A DNA stretch of 64,000 bases from Nageia nagi (taxonomy: Eukaryota > Pinophyta). The DNA lies in assembly GCA_050084985.1 (NCBI GenBank), contig JBITNC010000001.1, forward strand, positions 62,868,001 to 62,932,000, read 5' to 3'. Under the pieces are notes generated by a model, which was given only the letters and a program-made list of their open reading frames with translations, was not told the DNA's origin and ran no database searches. Below, one piece after another: positions 31,640-43,641 of the stretch (positions are counted from its first letter, which is position 1; the number at the start of each line of letters is the position of its first letter). Made by a program: the position numbers and the translations under genes.

Positions 31640-32830
31640 CATTACAATATCACCTTATTACCTAATAATTATTCAAATAGATCTTGTTAATAGGAATAGG
31701 TAATTTTGAAAACTTGATGATGTCTTGTAACCTAAATGCATTACTTTGCATGGCATGAGTGATGATCAAAGGCCCCCTCCATAGAGAGTTAAATTTTTAG
31801 TGTCTTTTATGCTTTGCTCTTTCATCATCCCTTTTGAGGATAATGTCACCTAGTTCAAACTTCACCTAGGAAAATATTTTCTTATCAAACTATTTCTTGA
31901 CAATGTGTTGGCAATGCTGGAATGACTCATATGCTTTGTTTTGATCTTCCTCCAATTTTAAGAGTTGATTATACTTGGATTGTAGTGGCTCAAAGTTATG
32001 GTCCTCCATTTCTTATAGGAATTTTAATGTTAGTAACTCAATGTGTATTGGCAAAATAGGTCTTTTACCATATACCAATGTATATAAGGATGTTTTAATT
32101 ACTGACTTAATACTAATTCTATTTGTCCATAATGCAAACTCTAATTATGTATGCCACTATCTAGGATTCCCTTCAATTATTCTTTTGATGATCTAGGTTA
32201 AGTTTTTATTAGTTGATTTAACCTATTACCTTGAAGTTAATATTTGAAGAGAATAACTAGTATATCTCATATGTAGCAACAAATTTTGATAAGTTACCTC
32301 CAATAAATTTCAAGCCATTATTTGAGACAATAATCTATGAGATTCCAAATCAAGTGATTATCTTTTTGATCATTTCTATACCCACTTCTTGATTTGCATT
32401 CTTACATGGCATAACTTCTGACCATATAGTAAAATAGTCTATTATAATCAAGATAAACTTATAGCCTACTAAAGAATTTGGGTTTATAACACTAATAAAG
32501 CCCATACCCCACTATTGAAAGGGTTCCTCAACTACCATAGGTTTAAGAGGCATAGGAGCTTGCCTTCTTTTTCCCATAAATCTACTACATTTATCATATT
32601 CTTAGGAAATCTTGAATGAATCTTGAAATATGATGGGCCAATAATACCTAGCTTATAAAATTTTTGCTAATATAGTTGGTCCACTATAATTCTTGCTAAG
32701 GAATCTATAAAGAAACTCATGCAATATTCTTTAGGATTCATCATGAGTCACACATCTTAATAAAGTTTGATCAAAGTTCTTTCTATATACAAATGGTCAT
32801 ATATTATCACAAACTTCAAGGCATGCAACT
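31640..32830 (-). pseudogene. Gypsy integrase of element A
   Basis: The minus strand reads VVEEPFQ, WGMGFISVINPNS, IDYFTIWSEVMPCKNANQEV and FIGGNLSKFVATYEIY, the ordered landmarks of a gypsy integrase core. The first catalytic Asp after GM is changed to Gly. An earlier stretch at about 32640-32760 corresponds to the zinc-binding region, and the C-terminal part near 31750-31950 matches the tail in element B. Stops interrupt it at least six times. It would insert element cDNA into chromosomes, but this copy is inactive. Confidence 0.8.
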
Positions 32831-32843
32831 TGAATCTTCTTTA

Positions 32844-33380
32844 TTAAGATCTATCCATAGATTCAAGACATTTACTAGTTTGAAAATAAAAAATAACTTT
32901 CTTAATCCAATTATTTTCTTCATTTAGTTGTTGCTCATCCTCCATAATAGCAATCATATGTGAATTTTTAGCTATATTTTCATATATAACCTTGCCTTTT
33001 ATCAATTTAGTTGGCTTAATTTCTATAAAATATTCCATTATTTTAGTAATCCAACTAGCCTTTCCTTCACCTAAGTCTCCTTGTATAACATAATGTCTTA
33101 CATCTAAATCAATAGTAAATACAAAGATTTTGTTATGGGAGATATAATGCTTGAATTTTTTAAATCCTTTCATTATGAAAAATATTTACTTTTCAATAAA
33201 TGAGTACCTTTTCTAGTATTGATGTAGTATTTGGTTATGAAAGGAAATCAGATGTTCTTCTTTGTTATCATCTTTCTATTTTAGAATTATAGCAATGTTT
33301 CTTTTTACTTCATATGCATACATGATGAAATCTTTTGACATATCATAATTTTTAATCATAAGAGCTTCTATTATAGCCTT
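32844..33380 (-). pseudogene. Gypsy-type RNase H of element A
   Basis: A 109-codon open piece reads GFKKFKHYISHNKIFVFTID, then WITKIMEYFIEIKPTKLIKG, the second half of the RNase H that follows reverse transcriptase in gypsy elements. The matching stretch in element B is at 50056-50400. The first half, at about 33380-33180, is readable only with stops. Confidence 0.8.
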
Positions 33381-34330
33381 TATAATTTCTTAAAAGGATA
33401 TTTTCACTTAACTTGAATAAGAGAATATAGCATCTTTCTTTAGCATTGAAGTGATTGGGGATACAATTTTTGAAAAATCATTAATGAATTTTCTAACAAA
33501 ATTGGTTTAACCAAAGAATGATTACAAGGCTTTCATGTTGGAAGGATGTTGCAATGCTTCAATAGCTTTCACTTTATTTGGATCAATTGCTAATCCCTCC
33601 TCTAAGATAATGTGATCAAATAATTTTCTTTGGTTAACCATAAAAATAGATTTTTTTGAATTAATTGAAATGCTAAATTTTATACATTATTCAAAAACTT
33701 GTCTAAGATGTTCTAGATGAACCTTTATACTTTTGAAGAATATTGTAATATCATCTAAATAGATTAAAATAACCTTATTTATTAGTTCACCAAATGCATG
33801 ATCCATGACTCTTTCAAAAGTAGCTCCCGTATTAGAAAGACCAAAAGGTATTCTTTGAAAATTAAATGTCCCTCATTTGGTTGTAAATGCAATTTTGTAT
33901 TAATCTTCATATTTCACTCAAATCTGGTTAAATCTTGAGTAGCCATCAATCATTGAAAAATAACAAGCTCTAGTTACTATATGCAGGATCTACTCCATAG
34001 GTGGGAGAGGATACTTATCTTTGAGAGATACTTGATTTAAATTTTTAAAATCAATACAATCTTATTTCTCCACTTTTCTTTCTAATAGAAACTAGATTTT
34101 TCACCCAAGAAGAATGTTTGAGATGATAAATAATTTTTGAATCGAGTAGCTTGATCAATTCTTATTTCATGTCTTCTTCTATTTTTGGGTTAACTAGCCT
34201 TTATTTTTTCCTATATGGTTTGGCATCTAGTTCAAGCTCAATTATGTGTTGCATGACATTTTTATCATATGTCTTGAGATCATCATAAGTCTAGATAATT
34301 GCTTTTGAGAACTCATAATAGATTTGATAC
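33381..34330 (-). pseudogene. Gypsy reverse transcriptase of element A
   Basis: The minus strand contains LIYLDDITIFFKS near 33760, which is the polymerase YxDD box. It continues with LRQVFE, SINSKKSIFMV, KVKAIEALQHPSN and NFVRKFINDFSKIVSPITSML in the right order for a gypsy enzyme. Many stops appear, often at expected Gln or Trp positions. It lies downstream of an extra RNase H and upstream of the gypsy RNase H. Confidence 0.82.
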
Positions 34331-34689
34331 ATAACAACTTTCTCTTCATCAAAACACTTTGAACCTACCTTTATATACTTACTAGGTTCTATTTCGAGCT
34401 CAACATAACTCTCTGCTAGGTGGTAAAGGATTTAGCTTTTTGAACATCTTTTGAATCAAATAGTCTTTCAAAAGAAAGTAATTCTTTTGATATAACATTA
34501 TTTTTGAGTTTGATAACATCTAATTCTTGGAAATAATTAGATAATTCTTGAATATTAAAAGCATGAGCTACCACTTCATCCAAAAGAGAGTTCATAATAT
34601 GGTCATCGAAATTGAATACTTGCTAGAAATTCACAACATCAAGTATTGAAGGCCTATATTGAACTTTAACTCTAAGAGCTCCTCTTTTA

Positions 34690-35114
34690 TAATGGGCAAG
34701 ATTATAATGTGCCCTTTTTTCAACAAATGCATCAATTATTTGATTGTACCTTATAAGAATAGATATAAAATTAATAGCCAAAAATGACTCTAATAAATCT
34801 CAAAATCTATTCTTTTAGATTTTCAAATAATGATGTTTTGCATTAATCTAGTTTTTGACTTGGTTTATGACCAATTCTAAATCACCATGGATAATTAAGC
34901 ATTTGATGTCTATTGTAAATGCTTTAGATAATTCTAAATAAAGGGCTTCATACTTAGCATCATTATTTATACAAATCCATATGAATCTAAAGGAGAATAT
35001 TTTCATATATCTTTCTAAAGATTTGAATACAACTTCCACTCCACATCCATGCTTACATTTGGATCCATAAAAGTACATTATCCATATCTCATGTTCTTTT
35101 TTAGTTGTGACCAA
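34690..35114 (-). pseudogene. Archaeal-type RNase H (aRNH) upstream of reverse transcriptase, element A
   Basis: It reads WIMYFYGSKCKHGCGVEVVF, NNDAKYEALYLEL, KCLIIHGDLELVINQVKN and, after stops, YNQIIDAF. This is the pattern of the additional archaeal-type RNase H known from Tat-lineage elements. The first acidic position (usually Asp in YFDGS) is Tyr here, though element B keeps it. Its place between protease and reverse transcriptase differs from the position downstream of the gypsy RNase H that I recall for Tat elements. It is inactive because of stops and residue loss. Confidence 0.78.
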
Positions 35115-35273
35115 GATTGGCTACATGTCTCCATATAAATAATAATTACCCATGCCATCATCTATGACTTGATAATTTAAATCATTTTTTAAAAGAACAT
35201 TAGTTGTTATAAGTGATTCTCTAAGTGTATCCCTTTGAAATACTTCCACGAGTTAGAGGCTAATCAAATAGTT

Positions 35274-35846
35274 TTATTTTGTGATCTTCTTAAGAAGAAC
35301 ACTTTTAGTGCCATCATTTAGAATTTTTACTTGTTTATTTTGGAATAGAATTAAAAGATGTGTATAATCTAAAGCTAAGTACCCTTCCAATTTAGCAATA
35401 TATTCTTTGGATAGACATATTCCAAATAGAGATGGAAAATAAACCACAATGATATCTTGAATAACATAAATATCAAATAATACATTTAAAGTTATTGAGA
35501 CTCCTTTAACACTACTAACAACATATGCAAAGAAAGAATCCAATTGTATGACACCATCAATACATCTTGTAATGTAAAACTTCATTTCATTTATAATAGC
35601 TTTAGGAATCATGGTTATTGCAGTTTTGGTATCTATTATACAATTATTTGCTACCCAACCTTCTAATCTTATGGATAGATAGAATGGTGGGGGTCTCCTT
35701 ATACCTATGGGAGTTGGATGGGAATCATCAGATATTGCAAAGATGATATTTCCTTCATTTACCCTTTTCTTATTATTCCTTAATTTTAAGATCTTTTGTA
35801 AAATATCTAATTGATCTAGTATCTTTAATGCATCAAGCATAGTCAT
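35274..35846 (-). pseudogene. Gypsy protease region of element A
   Basis: This is an open stretch of 190 codons. RPPPFYLSIRLEGWVANNCI leads to IIDTKTAITMIPKAIINEM, where the aspartic-protease triad (usually D-T/S-G) reads DTK. It then runs through FDIYVIQDIIVVYFPSLFGI. Element B has the homologous stretch at 47590-48165 with DTE. The enzyme would cut Gag and Pol. The absence of the triad Gly in both copies suggests mutation or a divergent protease. It is one of the longest intact pieces of this element. Confidence 0.75.
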
Positions 35847-35899
35847 CTTATAAGGAGTTTTCTTTAATTCTTCTACAATATTATATGGAACATATGGGA

Positions 35900-37364
35900 T
35901 AAACTTACTTGATTCTACTTGTTGATGTGTTTTGAATTATTGATTAGATTTTTTTATGATAATATATAATAAAAAGATACCTCAATGTATAAGGTCTCTC
36001 CTTCTTTGAGATTTCTTTTCTAACTATAGTAGGATTTGTTTCAATAGGAACATTAGTACCTAGATTCTAAAAAACACTATCTAGATGTGCTTGGAATTGA
36101 TCTTGTTGATTCTAAGGTTGGGATAAGGGAGCCTTAGCTTTCTTAGTTTTATGTTTTATTAGAATATATGCTTGATTTTGTTGAGTAACTAGGGGTTTCT
36201 ATGGAGGATTGAAGAAGAAACTCTAGTTTAAACATAGTTTGCTTATTCCCCAACATATCTTGAAAGCCAAAAATATACTATGGTGAGATTAGCAATAGGA
36301 TCTAATGTAAGTTCCACCATCTAGTCTAAATGTAATCCCAAAAATTTATGTTGATAAACTACACATGTATCTAGAAAATATGGAGCTAAACATGGTGAAT
36401 ACCATTCCATAATACCCAAAGTAATACTTTTTGTAGAACTCATCATAACAATATTTTGAATTATTTTGGAGATAATTATTCTAGTTGGTTTGTCTTAGAA
36501 TAGAATCTAAGTTGATACTAGTTATCATATCTTCTATAATTAAAATATTGATTCTACCTTTCTTGCAAAGTGAGCTTATTGGTAAGGTTCCTAATAGTTA
36601 CCTCCAATTATCTTATTCTTTTCTCTTTTTGTGATTTAGGATCAGTACTAGCACTAGTGGATGTAAGAGCAAGTAATGCTAGTATCTAATTCTCAATAAT
36701 AGGCTTGAGAAGAGGTGGTAAGGCTAAAACTCTAGAATGAGAAATTTATGGGACTTGTTTAGGAGGTAAATTAGGAAATAATGGCATAATGGTTCTAGGT
36801 TGCATCTTTCTAGAGGATACCAAGGTATGCTCTAAAGTTTTTATTATCTACTAAACATATAGGAAGGTTTCTCTTGATATAATAATGAGCACATTAATGT
36901 CTAGGAGAAAGGCCTTCCTATAATACACCAGAGCTTATTCACTTATTGGTCTAATCCTTATTGGAATAGATTTCCATGTTTTCTCAAATCTAATATTGAA
37001 ATCATCAATTGACTCATGAGGATGTCTTTTGATACATGATATAAGGCTAAAGAATGTACTATCATTATCATTTGTAGCAAATATTTTAATTAAATTCTAA
37101 CATAAATCTCCCTATGAATTTATAGATTGGGGGTAAGAGATTTAGACCATTCAACTTCTTTGCCTTCAAAAGAATGTGATAATAACCTAGTCATCATAGT
37201 TTCATCAATAATGATACATCTTAAAAATGTTCATATGGTGTTTTACCAAACCCATCATACTTAGGAAAAACTTTGAATGCTATTTGAGGTGTAGTAGGGG
37301 AGTTAGTAGCAATGACCAAAGGATGGCTATTATTTCAAGAAGGAAAACCTACTTGCTGAGCCAT
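35900..37364 (-). pseudogene. Gypsy Gag of element A
   Basis: The start ATG at 37364-37362 corresponds to 45956 in element B; both begin with Met-Ala and are followed by a shared TNSPT or TANSPT segment and a KTPYEH motif. The capsid-like part, with stops, runs to about 36900 and includes the same DDDD-SFFSLI-type stretch as B. The protein would form the particle. It is broken by stops. Confidence 0.72.
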
Positions 37365-37743
37365 GCTTGGAGTATTGGTAGTAGGTGAAGGATTTTTTGT
37401 GGTTGAATTAAATATAGCTAATAATGGGATTACCCTTAAGGGAAATATAAGGAATTAAACTTGGGAAATATTTTTCCTAGTCCTCTTATGAGGAACTGAC
37501 ACTTAGAACCTAAGCTATCTAAGGGAATTTCTAGCACTACTTCTAGTAAGTCTATATTCTAAAGGTGTCAGGGTTCAAAATATTTACTGATTGGTAATAG
37601 AGTCACTAATAAGGTTAAAATAACCATATAATATTTAAATAATCTAATTGATATCCCATTATACATAGCTATGTAGCCTATTTATGCTTGCTAAATATGA
37701 AATTTAGTTTATGTCCCATTGGTATGACAAAATGGAGGCTTAT
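37365..37743 (-). other. 5' leader of element A (inverted), with the primer-site region
   Basis: The minus strand matches the sequence right after B's 5' LTR: a CTCCATTTT block near 37735 corresponds to CTTCCATTTT at 45577, and text near 37600 matches the 'TTTTAACCTTATT-GTGA' stretch at 45690. The inversion therefore starts at or within a few bases of the LTR-internal junction. Confidence 0.7.
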
Positions 37744-37959
37744 AACTTGTGGTAGCCCAGTCCATACAATGCATGGATCTCAACACCCTAAGTAATTATT
37801 ACCATTAATATAAGTCTCACAAATCTTGGATGAATAAAATATCCTGCATATCCTCTAACTCAACACAACCATTTTTGAGCATACCAATTTCTAGATTATC
37901 CAGAGCTTACCAGAGCTAAGTTAAGTAAAGAGATACAAAGTTGTAGGACCTTATAGAGT

Positions 37960-40186
37960 ATGGTGTACAAGTCTCAAATGCAAACCAAAGGTTCTAAAAA
38001 TATTTTTAACACCATATCAACTTCCAAATCATCAACTCCAACTGAAATAGAGCAAGTGGATGCTAACTTGATAGCCATCCAAGAGGAATACCTTGAGAAT
38101 GGTCCAAGGGTGACTTGGACTGAGATGGGGGTGAACTCATCTCATCCTTCTATAACATATGAGTCAAAAAGTTGCCAAAAAAAAAGGAAAATAATTAGTA
38201 CACTCAAAGAGAGACATCATGATTGACTAGGTCCTAGCTTATTATGTGCCCTATGAATCATTCACTTGCCCTGAGCTATTATATTTGGTGGTACATAGGC
38301 ATAACTAGCAAGGTTATCAAATAGGAATTTTCAAGGACTAAGAGCAAGGAGAAGAGTTAAAGCTAAAATTTAAAGTAATACTAGACTACTCCACTAATTC
38401 TATTCTTCAAGCATTTGTTGTCTTATCTAATTAGACTTTCCATGTGAAGAAATAGATTGATTTAAAAATAGAGAAGAATGATTTCTATAGTAATGAAGAT
38501 AAAATGATAAACTGGATTGATGAGAGATATCAAGGGAATAGAACCACACAACTTTGGCCAAGCTATGAGATTATCCTATTTGAATAGAAGAGGGATAGAG
38601 AGGTGTTACAAACACTAGTGGTCATTCTAGGAAGAAAACCCAAATAGAAGTAGATGAATCCAAAAGGAAATGAGACTTAGAGCTAATGGATAAAGATGAT
38701 GATGAAGACAACATCATGAAGAAAGAAAAAAAAAAGAAAAAAATTTAATATTCTACACCTTCAAAGTAATCAAAACCTACTCAATAGGTCATAATGTCCA
38801 CCTCAGGTGTAAATACTCCTCATTCTTTAATTTCTATAGCCTCCTAGGAGGAGATTAAATCAATTTTTTCTACATAAATTATAGAACCCATTGATTGGGC
38901 AATTTTTTTCAATAAACCTCCTATGCTCTAGGAGTAACAATTGAGAATTTTGAGTAAAGTAATAGAAATAGGATACATTAAGATAGCACAAATGTATTTC
39001 AAATAAGGACAACTAGATACTACTCCCATGACTATAATTGATGTAAGTATGCAAAGTGCTCCAACAATTGACCAATCCAAGTTCCTTGTGAATACTTCAA
39101 TGGTGATCGATAAAAGTCTTCAATAAATGGAGACTAAGATAGATAAATTAAATAAAAAAATTAATCAATAAAGAAATACTACTCCCTTAAAGATAAAATA
39201 GTGACCAGGTTGTAAAACAAAAATAAAGATTTGCTTGCAAAGCTTGATAAGCAAAATTCAAAATTCAAGAAGGTATTGATAGAAATAAAGGTTGAGTTAG
39301 ATAATAAAAATCAAACCATACAATTTATTAAAGCTTAAGCTATAGTTATAGATGGCCAAAATGTCAAGCAAGTTGAGGCTAAGTTACAAACCATCATAGT
39401 AGCTAACAAAGTATTATCTGATGATAATTTGAAACTATTACTTCTCATAAAAGGCTTCAAAAACTCCTTGGTGGAGCAAGTCGAAGATAGAATGGTGACC
39501 TTATCATATTTATATTTTTTAAAAGAAAAAATACTACAAGACATTAAATAGTTCAACATGCTAACCACTCTCCATTAATTGGCTCTAGATATAACAAGTT
39601 TAGTTATTGAGAAAATGCAAAGTTGGTTGAGAGTCTTGATTGAGAATGATATAGCTGCAATTACTCCTAGACTAAGACAATCATATTTGAAGAGGATATG
39701 GGATATACATGAACTCTAAAATCTATTATTCAACATGGACATTGGTAAACACTAGCTCACAATAGAGCTAGGATTTATTAACATATTCTTTAATTCTTTA
39801 ATTGAAATGAAAGCTCCCAAATTATGGGAGGAAAAGAATGTACAAGGTAGTGCTACCAATTGGGTAGCCAATACCATTCAATTACTTAAGCAATCTTTTT
39901 TTGAGAATCAAATCTCAAATTTATAATAAATAAATGACCTCACTCAAGAAATAATCATAAGATTCCTACATGCTAAGAGGTTAGAGAAAGTTCTGATACA
40001 TTTTAGAGTAGATACTATAAAGATTTAAGTATCACCTATTTGTTCATAAGCTAACTATCATGACCATAAATATTTGAATAAGAAGATACACCCCTTCCTC
40101 CCAATAGAGCTAATTCCACCACGTAAGATCCCTACCAAATCTACATCTAAATAGGCTACTAGAAGTAGCAAGTATTGGGTCCTATT
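37960..40186 (+). pseudogene. Sense-strand 3' reading frame of element A (unknown function)
   Basis: It starts at the same ATG as in element B (37960 and 52158), with KSQMQTKGSK at the front and EIEQVDANLIAIQEEYL next. About 1.6 kb corresponding to B 52885-54470 is missing after KTQIE. Beyond that come an acidic DKDDDEDN stretch, a Lys/Leu-rich coiled coil near 39230-39560 (AKLDKQNSKF, KVELDNKNQTI) and a C-terminal part with QSWLRVLIENDIAAITP and MKAPKLWEEKN. I do not recognise a known domain. Stops are frequent. It lies between integrase and the 3' LTR in the unrearranged copy. Confidence 0.7.
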
Positions 40187-40223
40187 CTCTAACAAGAGGA
40201 GACCCCAAGAGTTGCCAAAATAT

Positions 40224-42248
40224 TATATTTTTTTATAATTACTCTCCAAAATGGGGTAACACATTATCATTTTTCAAAAAATTATTTCTTTTCCAACTCT
40301 TTTCCCTTTAAAATGAAATTTTTATCCTCTATTAGTTCTAAGTTTAAAGATTTTTGGGTGTTGTCAAGATCTGGCTAGTGTATATATAATCTAGCTATTA
40401 TATGTATAAGTCCTTATCTTTGATATTTTTCTTTGTAAATTTCTAATAAAAGTCAATTGGGTGTTGTAATAACTCTTGAGGATATACCTTAAGTTGTATT
40501 AATAGTTAAATGGGCTAGGAATTGTATGTATAAAAGAATCATGTCTAGGAGTAAATATATCACATCTAGACAATGCTAAATTATGTATGAGAAGAGAAAA
40601 GTCTAAGGAAATATCTCAAAGTTATTGTAAATACAATATACGAGAGTTATTATTAATAGAGTGTTCAAGAATTTTTGTAAATACCTTTTTTAGGAGTTTT
40701 GTAAATACATTATTTGAGAGTTTTTGTAAATATAAGTCCAAGTCATGTACAAATAATCAATCGGAGATTCCTAGAAGTAAATAAAGTCCATCAATTTTCA
40801 ACAATGACATTAGAACTTTTGGCTAAAACCAATGAGTATCAAAATAAGTAATGGTAGCTGATGATTCATGAAGATACCAAATAGAGCTCATCAATTTTGA
40901 TCAATAACATCAAATCTTTTGGCTAAAATTAGTTGGTCCCAAAATAAGTAATGGTAGGTGATGATTCATGAAGATATCAAATAGATCCTATTGATTTTGA
41001 GCAATGACATCAAAATTTTTGGCTAAAATCAATAGGTCCTAAAATAAGTAATGGCACATGATGATTCATGAAGATACTAAATAGAACCCACCAATTTTTA
41101 ATGATAACATCAAAAAATTTAGCTAAAACCAATGGGTACTAACAAGAGCTAGATAATTATCAAAACTTGAAGAAAATAAATAGGACCTATCAAACTAAGA
41201 TAAGAGTAATGGATAAGAAGTGACACTTAGATCCACTTAATCTTAAGTGTTTGACCATCAAGAACCTATTAATGTGTCAACTTCAACTATTTCACATAAA
41301 AGTGGTAGTTTCTCCTCAAACTAAGTTAATATATTATTCACAACTCTCAATTACTCTATTCATTTAGAAGTACAATATGGATCATCAATGGTTGTAGAGG
41401 AGTAGATAGCTACTAAAAGAACATAGTACTAGATCAAACCTATCAGACTATAAATAAGTACTTATTCAATCAGCTATAGTGCCATCTTTAATAAACTATA
41501 GGACCAAAGAAAGAGCAAGCAATGATATGTTAGGAGGATTGTGGCTCAATGGATATGACTATTTATAAATTTTAAATTTCTAGATAGTCATGTTTTTGGT
41601 CCTTATTTATTATTTAATCTAACATAGTTGTAATATTTATTGTAAATAGTCTTCTTTGATAGCTTAAATCAATATGAGTAATTATGTATATTAATGATAG
41701 ACAACAACCTAGTAGGGCATGTAAATGTATAAATGGTAGACGAGTAGAAATCAATGAAGATAGACATTCTAGCAAATTTGCCTAGTTATGTAAGATGCTT
41801 TCATATATGATGATACAAATAGATAATGCTTTGCCCTTTTGTAACAAGTGGTTGTTTATTGCTTTTATGAATGTTATGTATGAGATGTTGTCTTAAGTTG
41901 TGTTTATGTATGGTGATTATGAGACCCCAAGGGTAATATAGCTTATTATTCTTGATCTTGGCTATGGATTGCTACCTATGCTACAATGCTTAGGTTCTAT
42001 AGTTCTTATTTTAGTTTTAGTTCAATTTGTTAATTTGTTTCCAATAAATCTATACCTTCTTATCTCTTTCCTATTATTTTAAGCCTTTATAATAGATAGA
42101 AACCAACCTACAACCCAAAGATTGAGTAGAAAACCAACACGAATGCATTCCCATTACCTTCTACTCTTTCAAGGAACCTACTATTGTGACTAATGGAGAA
42201 CTCAATCAGACCAAACCCTTTGAGGTTACATTATACCAATCAATAACT
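40224..42248 (+). repeat. LTR of element A (3' LTR, plus orientation)
   Basis: It aligns over about 2 kb with both LTRs of element B and ends in the shared ACATTATACCAATCAATA. It contains a roughly 100-bp tandem array at about 40794-41130 (about 3.4 units). Confidence 0.85.
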
Positions 42249-42996
42249 ACTATGATCTATATTAATTATTATTATATCAAATAAATATTTTACAAAGATT
42301 TTAAAATTTAAGTTAAAAGATAATTAATAAACTATCTAAGCTAATTCTCTTATTAGCTCTATGTGCCAAATGATATAACTTATGTAGCATTTTCAACTAG
42401 AATAAAAAGAGAATTATAAAAAGGAGCAACCTATCTATTTTTATTATGCTTAGCACTTACATTAGATAGATAGAAAGAAAACATGGCAGGGAAGAGCATA
42501 TTGTGTGAGATCAAGTTTTAGGAATGATTATCAAGAAAGAGGGGTCTTGCAAGTGGATCTCCATGTAGGGAAGACTAGGAGAAAAATGAATATGGCCATT
42601 ATGGCATATTGATAAAATTTTCCTCCCTTCAGCTTCAACTCCATCACTCATTGCACTTACATTTCCATTCCCACTATTGAGAACTACCAAAACAACCACC
42701 ATTATCATCATTTTTAGCTTAAAATTATCCATTCTCTTTTGGAATGAACTCATCTTACTTTCTTTTTTAACAAGAAATTTGAACACTACTATAATGTAAT
42801 TCATTTGTAATTGGAAATTGATATGAGGCCTCATTTTATAATGATACCACATAGGCATGGTTACATTACTAGAAAGGAATAGTAGGGGAAGTGGACAACT
42901 CAACTCCATACAACTCATAATGTCATTTTTTTAGGGCAATGTGTACAATAACCATGAAAGAGATGACCAAGAAAGGGATGACTAGGGCAACATGTA
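42249..42996. other. AT-rich spacer between elements A and the CACTA relic
   Basis: The only coding-like feature is the minus-strand frame at 42511-42918, listed separately. Part of this stretch may also belong to the CACTA relic, whose left end I cannot define. Confidence 0.4.
42511..42918 (-). CDS. Hypothetical small protein with a signal-peptide-like segment
   Basis: This is an uninterrupted 135-codon frame. If the Met at residue 56 is used (MSSFQKRMDNFKLKMM), the product is 80 residues with a basic start, a hydrophobic core MIMVVVLVVLNS and a small-residue site ending NVSA. That pattern is typical of a secreted precursor. The mature part is short, has one Cys and no family I recognise. 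No promoter, intron or poly(A) context was established. It lies beside transposon relics and may simply be a chance frame or part of one of them. Confidence 0.3.
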   Translation of the reverse strand: MSCMELSCPLPLLFLSSNVTMPMWYHYKMRPHINFQLQMNYIIVVFKFLVKKESKMSSFQKRMDNFKLKMMIMVVVLVVLNSGNGNVSAMSDGVEAEGRKILSICHNGHIHFSPSLPYMEIHLQDPSFLIIIPKT

Positions 42997-43641
42997 TGAT
43001 AACTATTAAATACATGAATGGGTTCTATAGACATCATACACTCATTTGCCTCTTTATCACTCCTTTTAAATTGCATCCTCATACTTGTTCTTTTTTGTTA
43101 CATGTTTCCTACATAGATTGATTCTAACTAAAAATTGATATATTTAAATAAAACACAAATGAATTACTAGAAACTAGATCAAAACTCATATTTATAGAAA
43201 GGTAGGATATATTTAGTTTCATTTTGATTGCCAACACAAATGGAATCATATGTAATTCTCTCAAATGCAAATGAATCTTTAATGGTTGTATGCATATTAT
43301 GAGAATAATTATAGTCTATGAAATTATATTTGATTTAATTGAATTTCTTCATGATTATATGCATATTATGAGAATAATTGTAGTCTATGAGACTATTTCT
43401 ACACATTACATTTTTGTCAAATAATCATTGAGTTTTGTGTTTTTTTCTTCATATTTTTATTTGATGCTACCATCATTGCATCCCATGAAACTCTATGAGT
43501 CTATTTGTGTGATGCTAGTTAATGTATGTAAGTATAGAAATAATTTTATTTATTTATTTATGAGATAGAAACCTTGGAGATATTTATTCTTATTTTACAA
43601 GACCTAAATATTAGAAAAATGGAAAAATAAATATAGCTACG
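42997..43641 (-). mobile_element. CACTA-like relic, part left of element B
   Basis: It is paralogous to positions 1-554. Its right end CTACG, next to element B, corresponds to CTAAG at 550-554. The relic continues on the far side of element B at 58158. No coding sequence is recognised in this part. Compared with the copy at the window start, CpG sites are largely lost. Confidence 0.6.

Larger units (their letters stand above)
31387..42248. mobile_element. Tat-like Ty3/gypsy element A, rearranged (gag-pol block inverted)
   Basis: Comparison with element B (43642-58157) shows two blocks. Positions 31387-37743 are the minus-strand version of B's leader, gag, protease, RNase H, reverse transcriptase and integrase plus the following spacer. 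Positions 37744-42248 are the plus-strand version of B's 3' reading frame and 3' LTR. The two blocks meet head to head at 37743/37744, with no visible filler. No 5' LTR is found at the left end. Stops and frameshifts occur throughout, and the 3' reading frame has lost about 1.6 kb relative to B. Confidence 0.85.

Noticed and set aside
39335-39568. Minus-strand open frame in element A
   Set aside because: It is the antisense of the coiled-coil region of the 3' reading frame. The same shadow occurs at 55281-55466 in element B.
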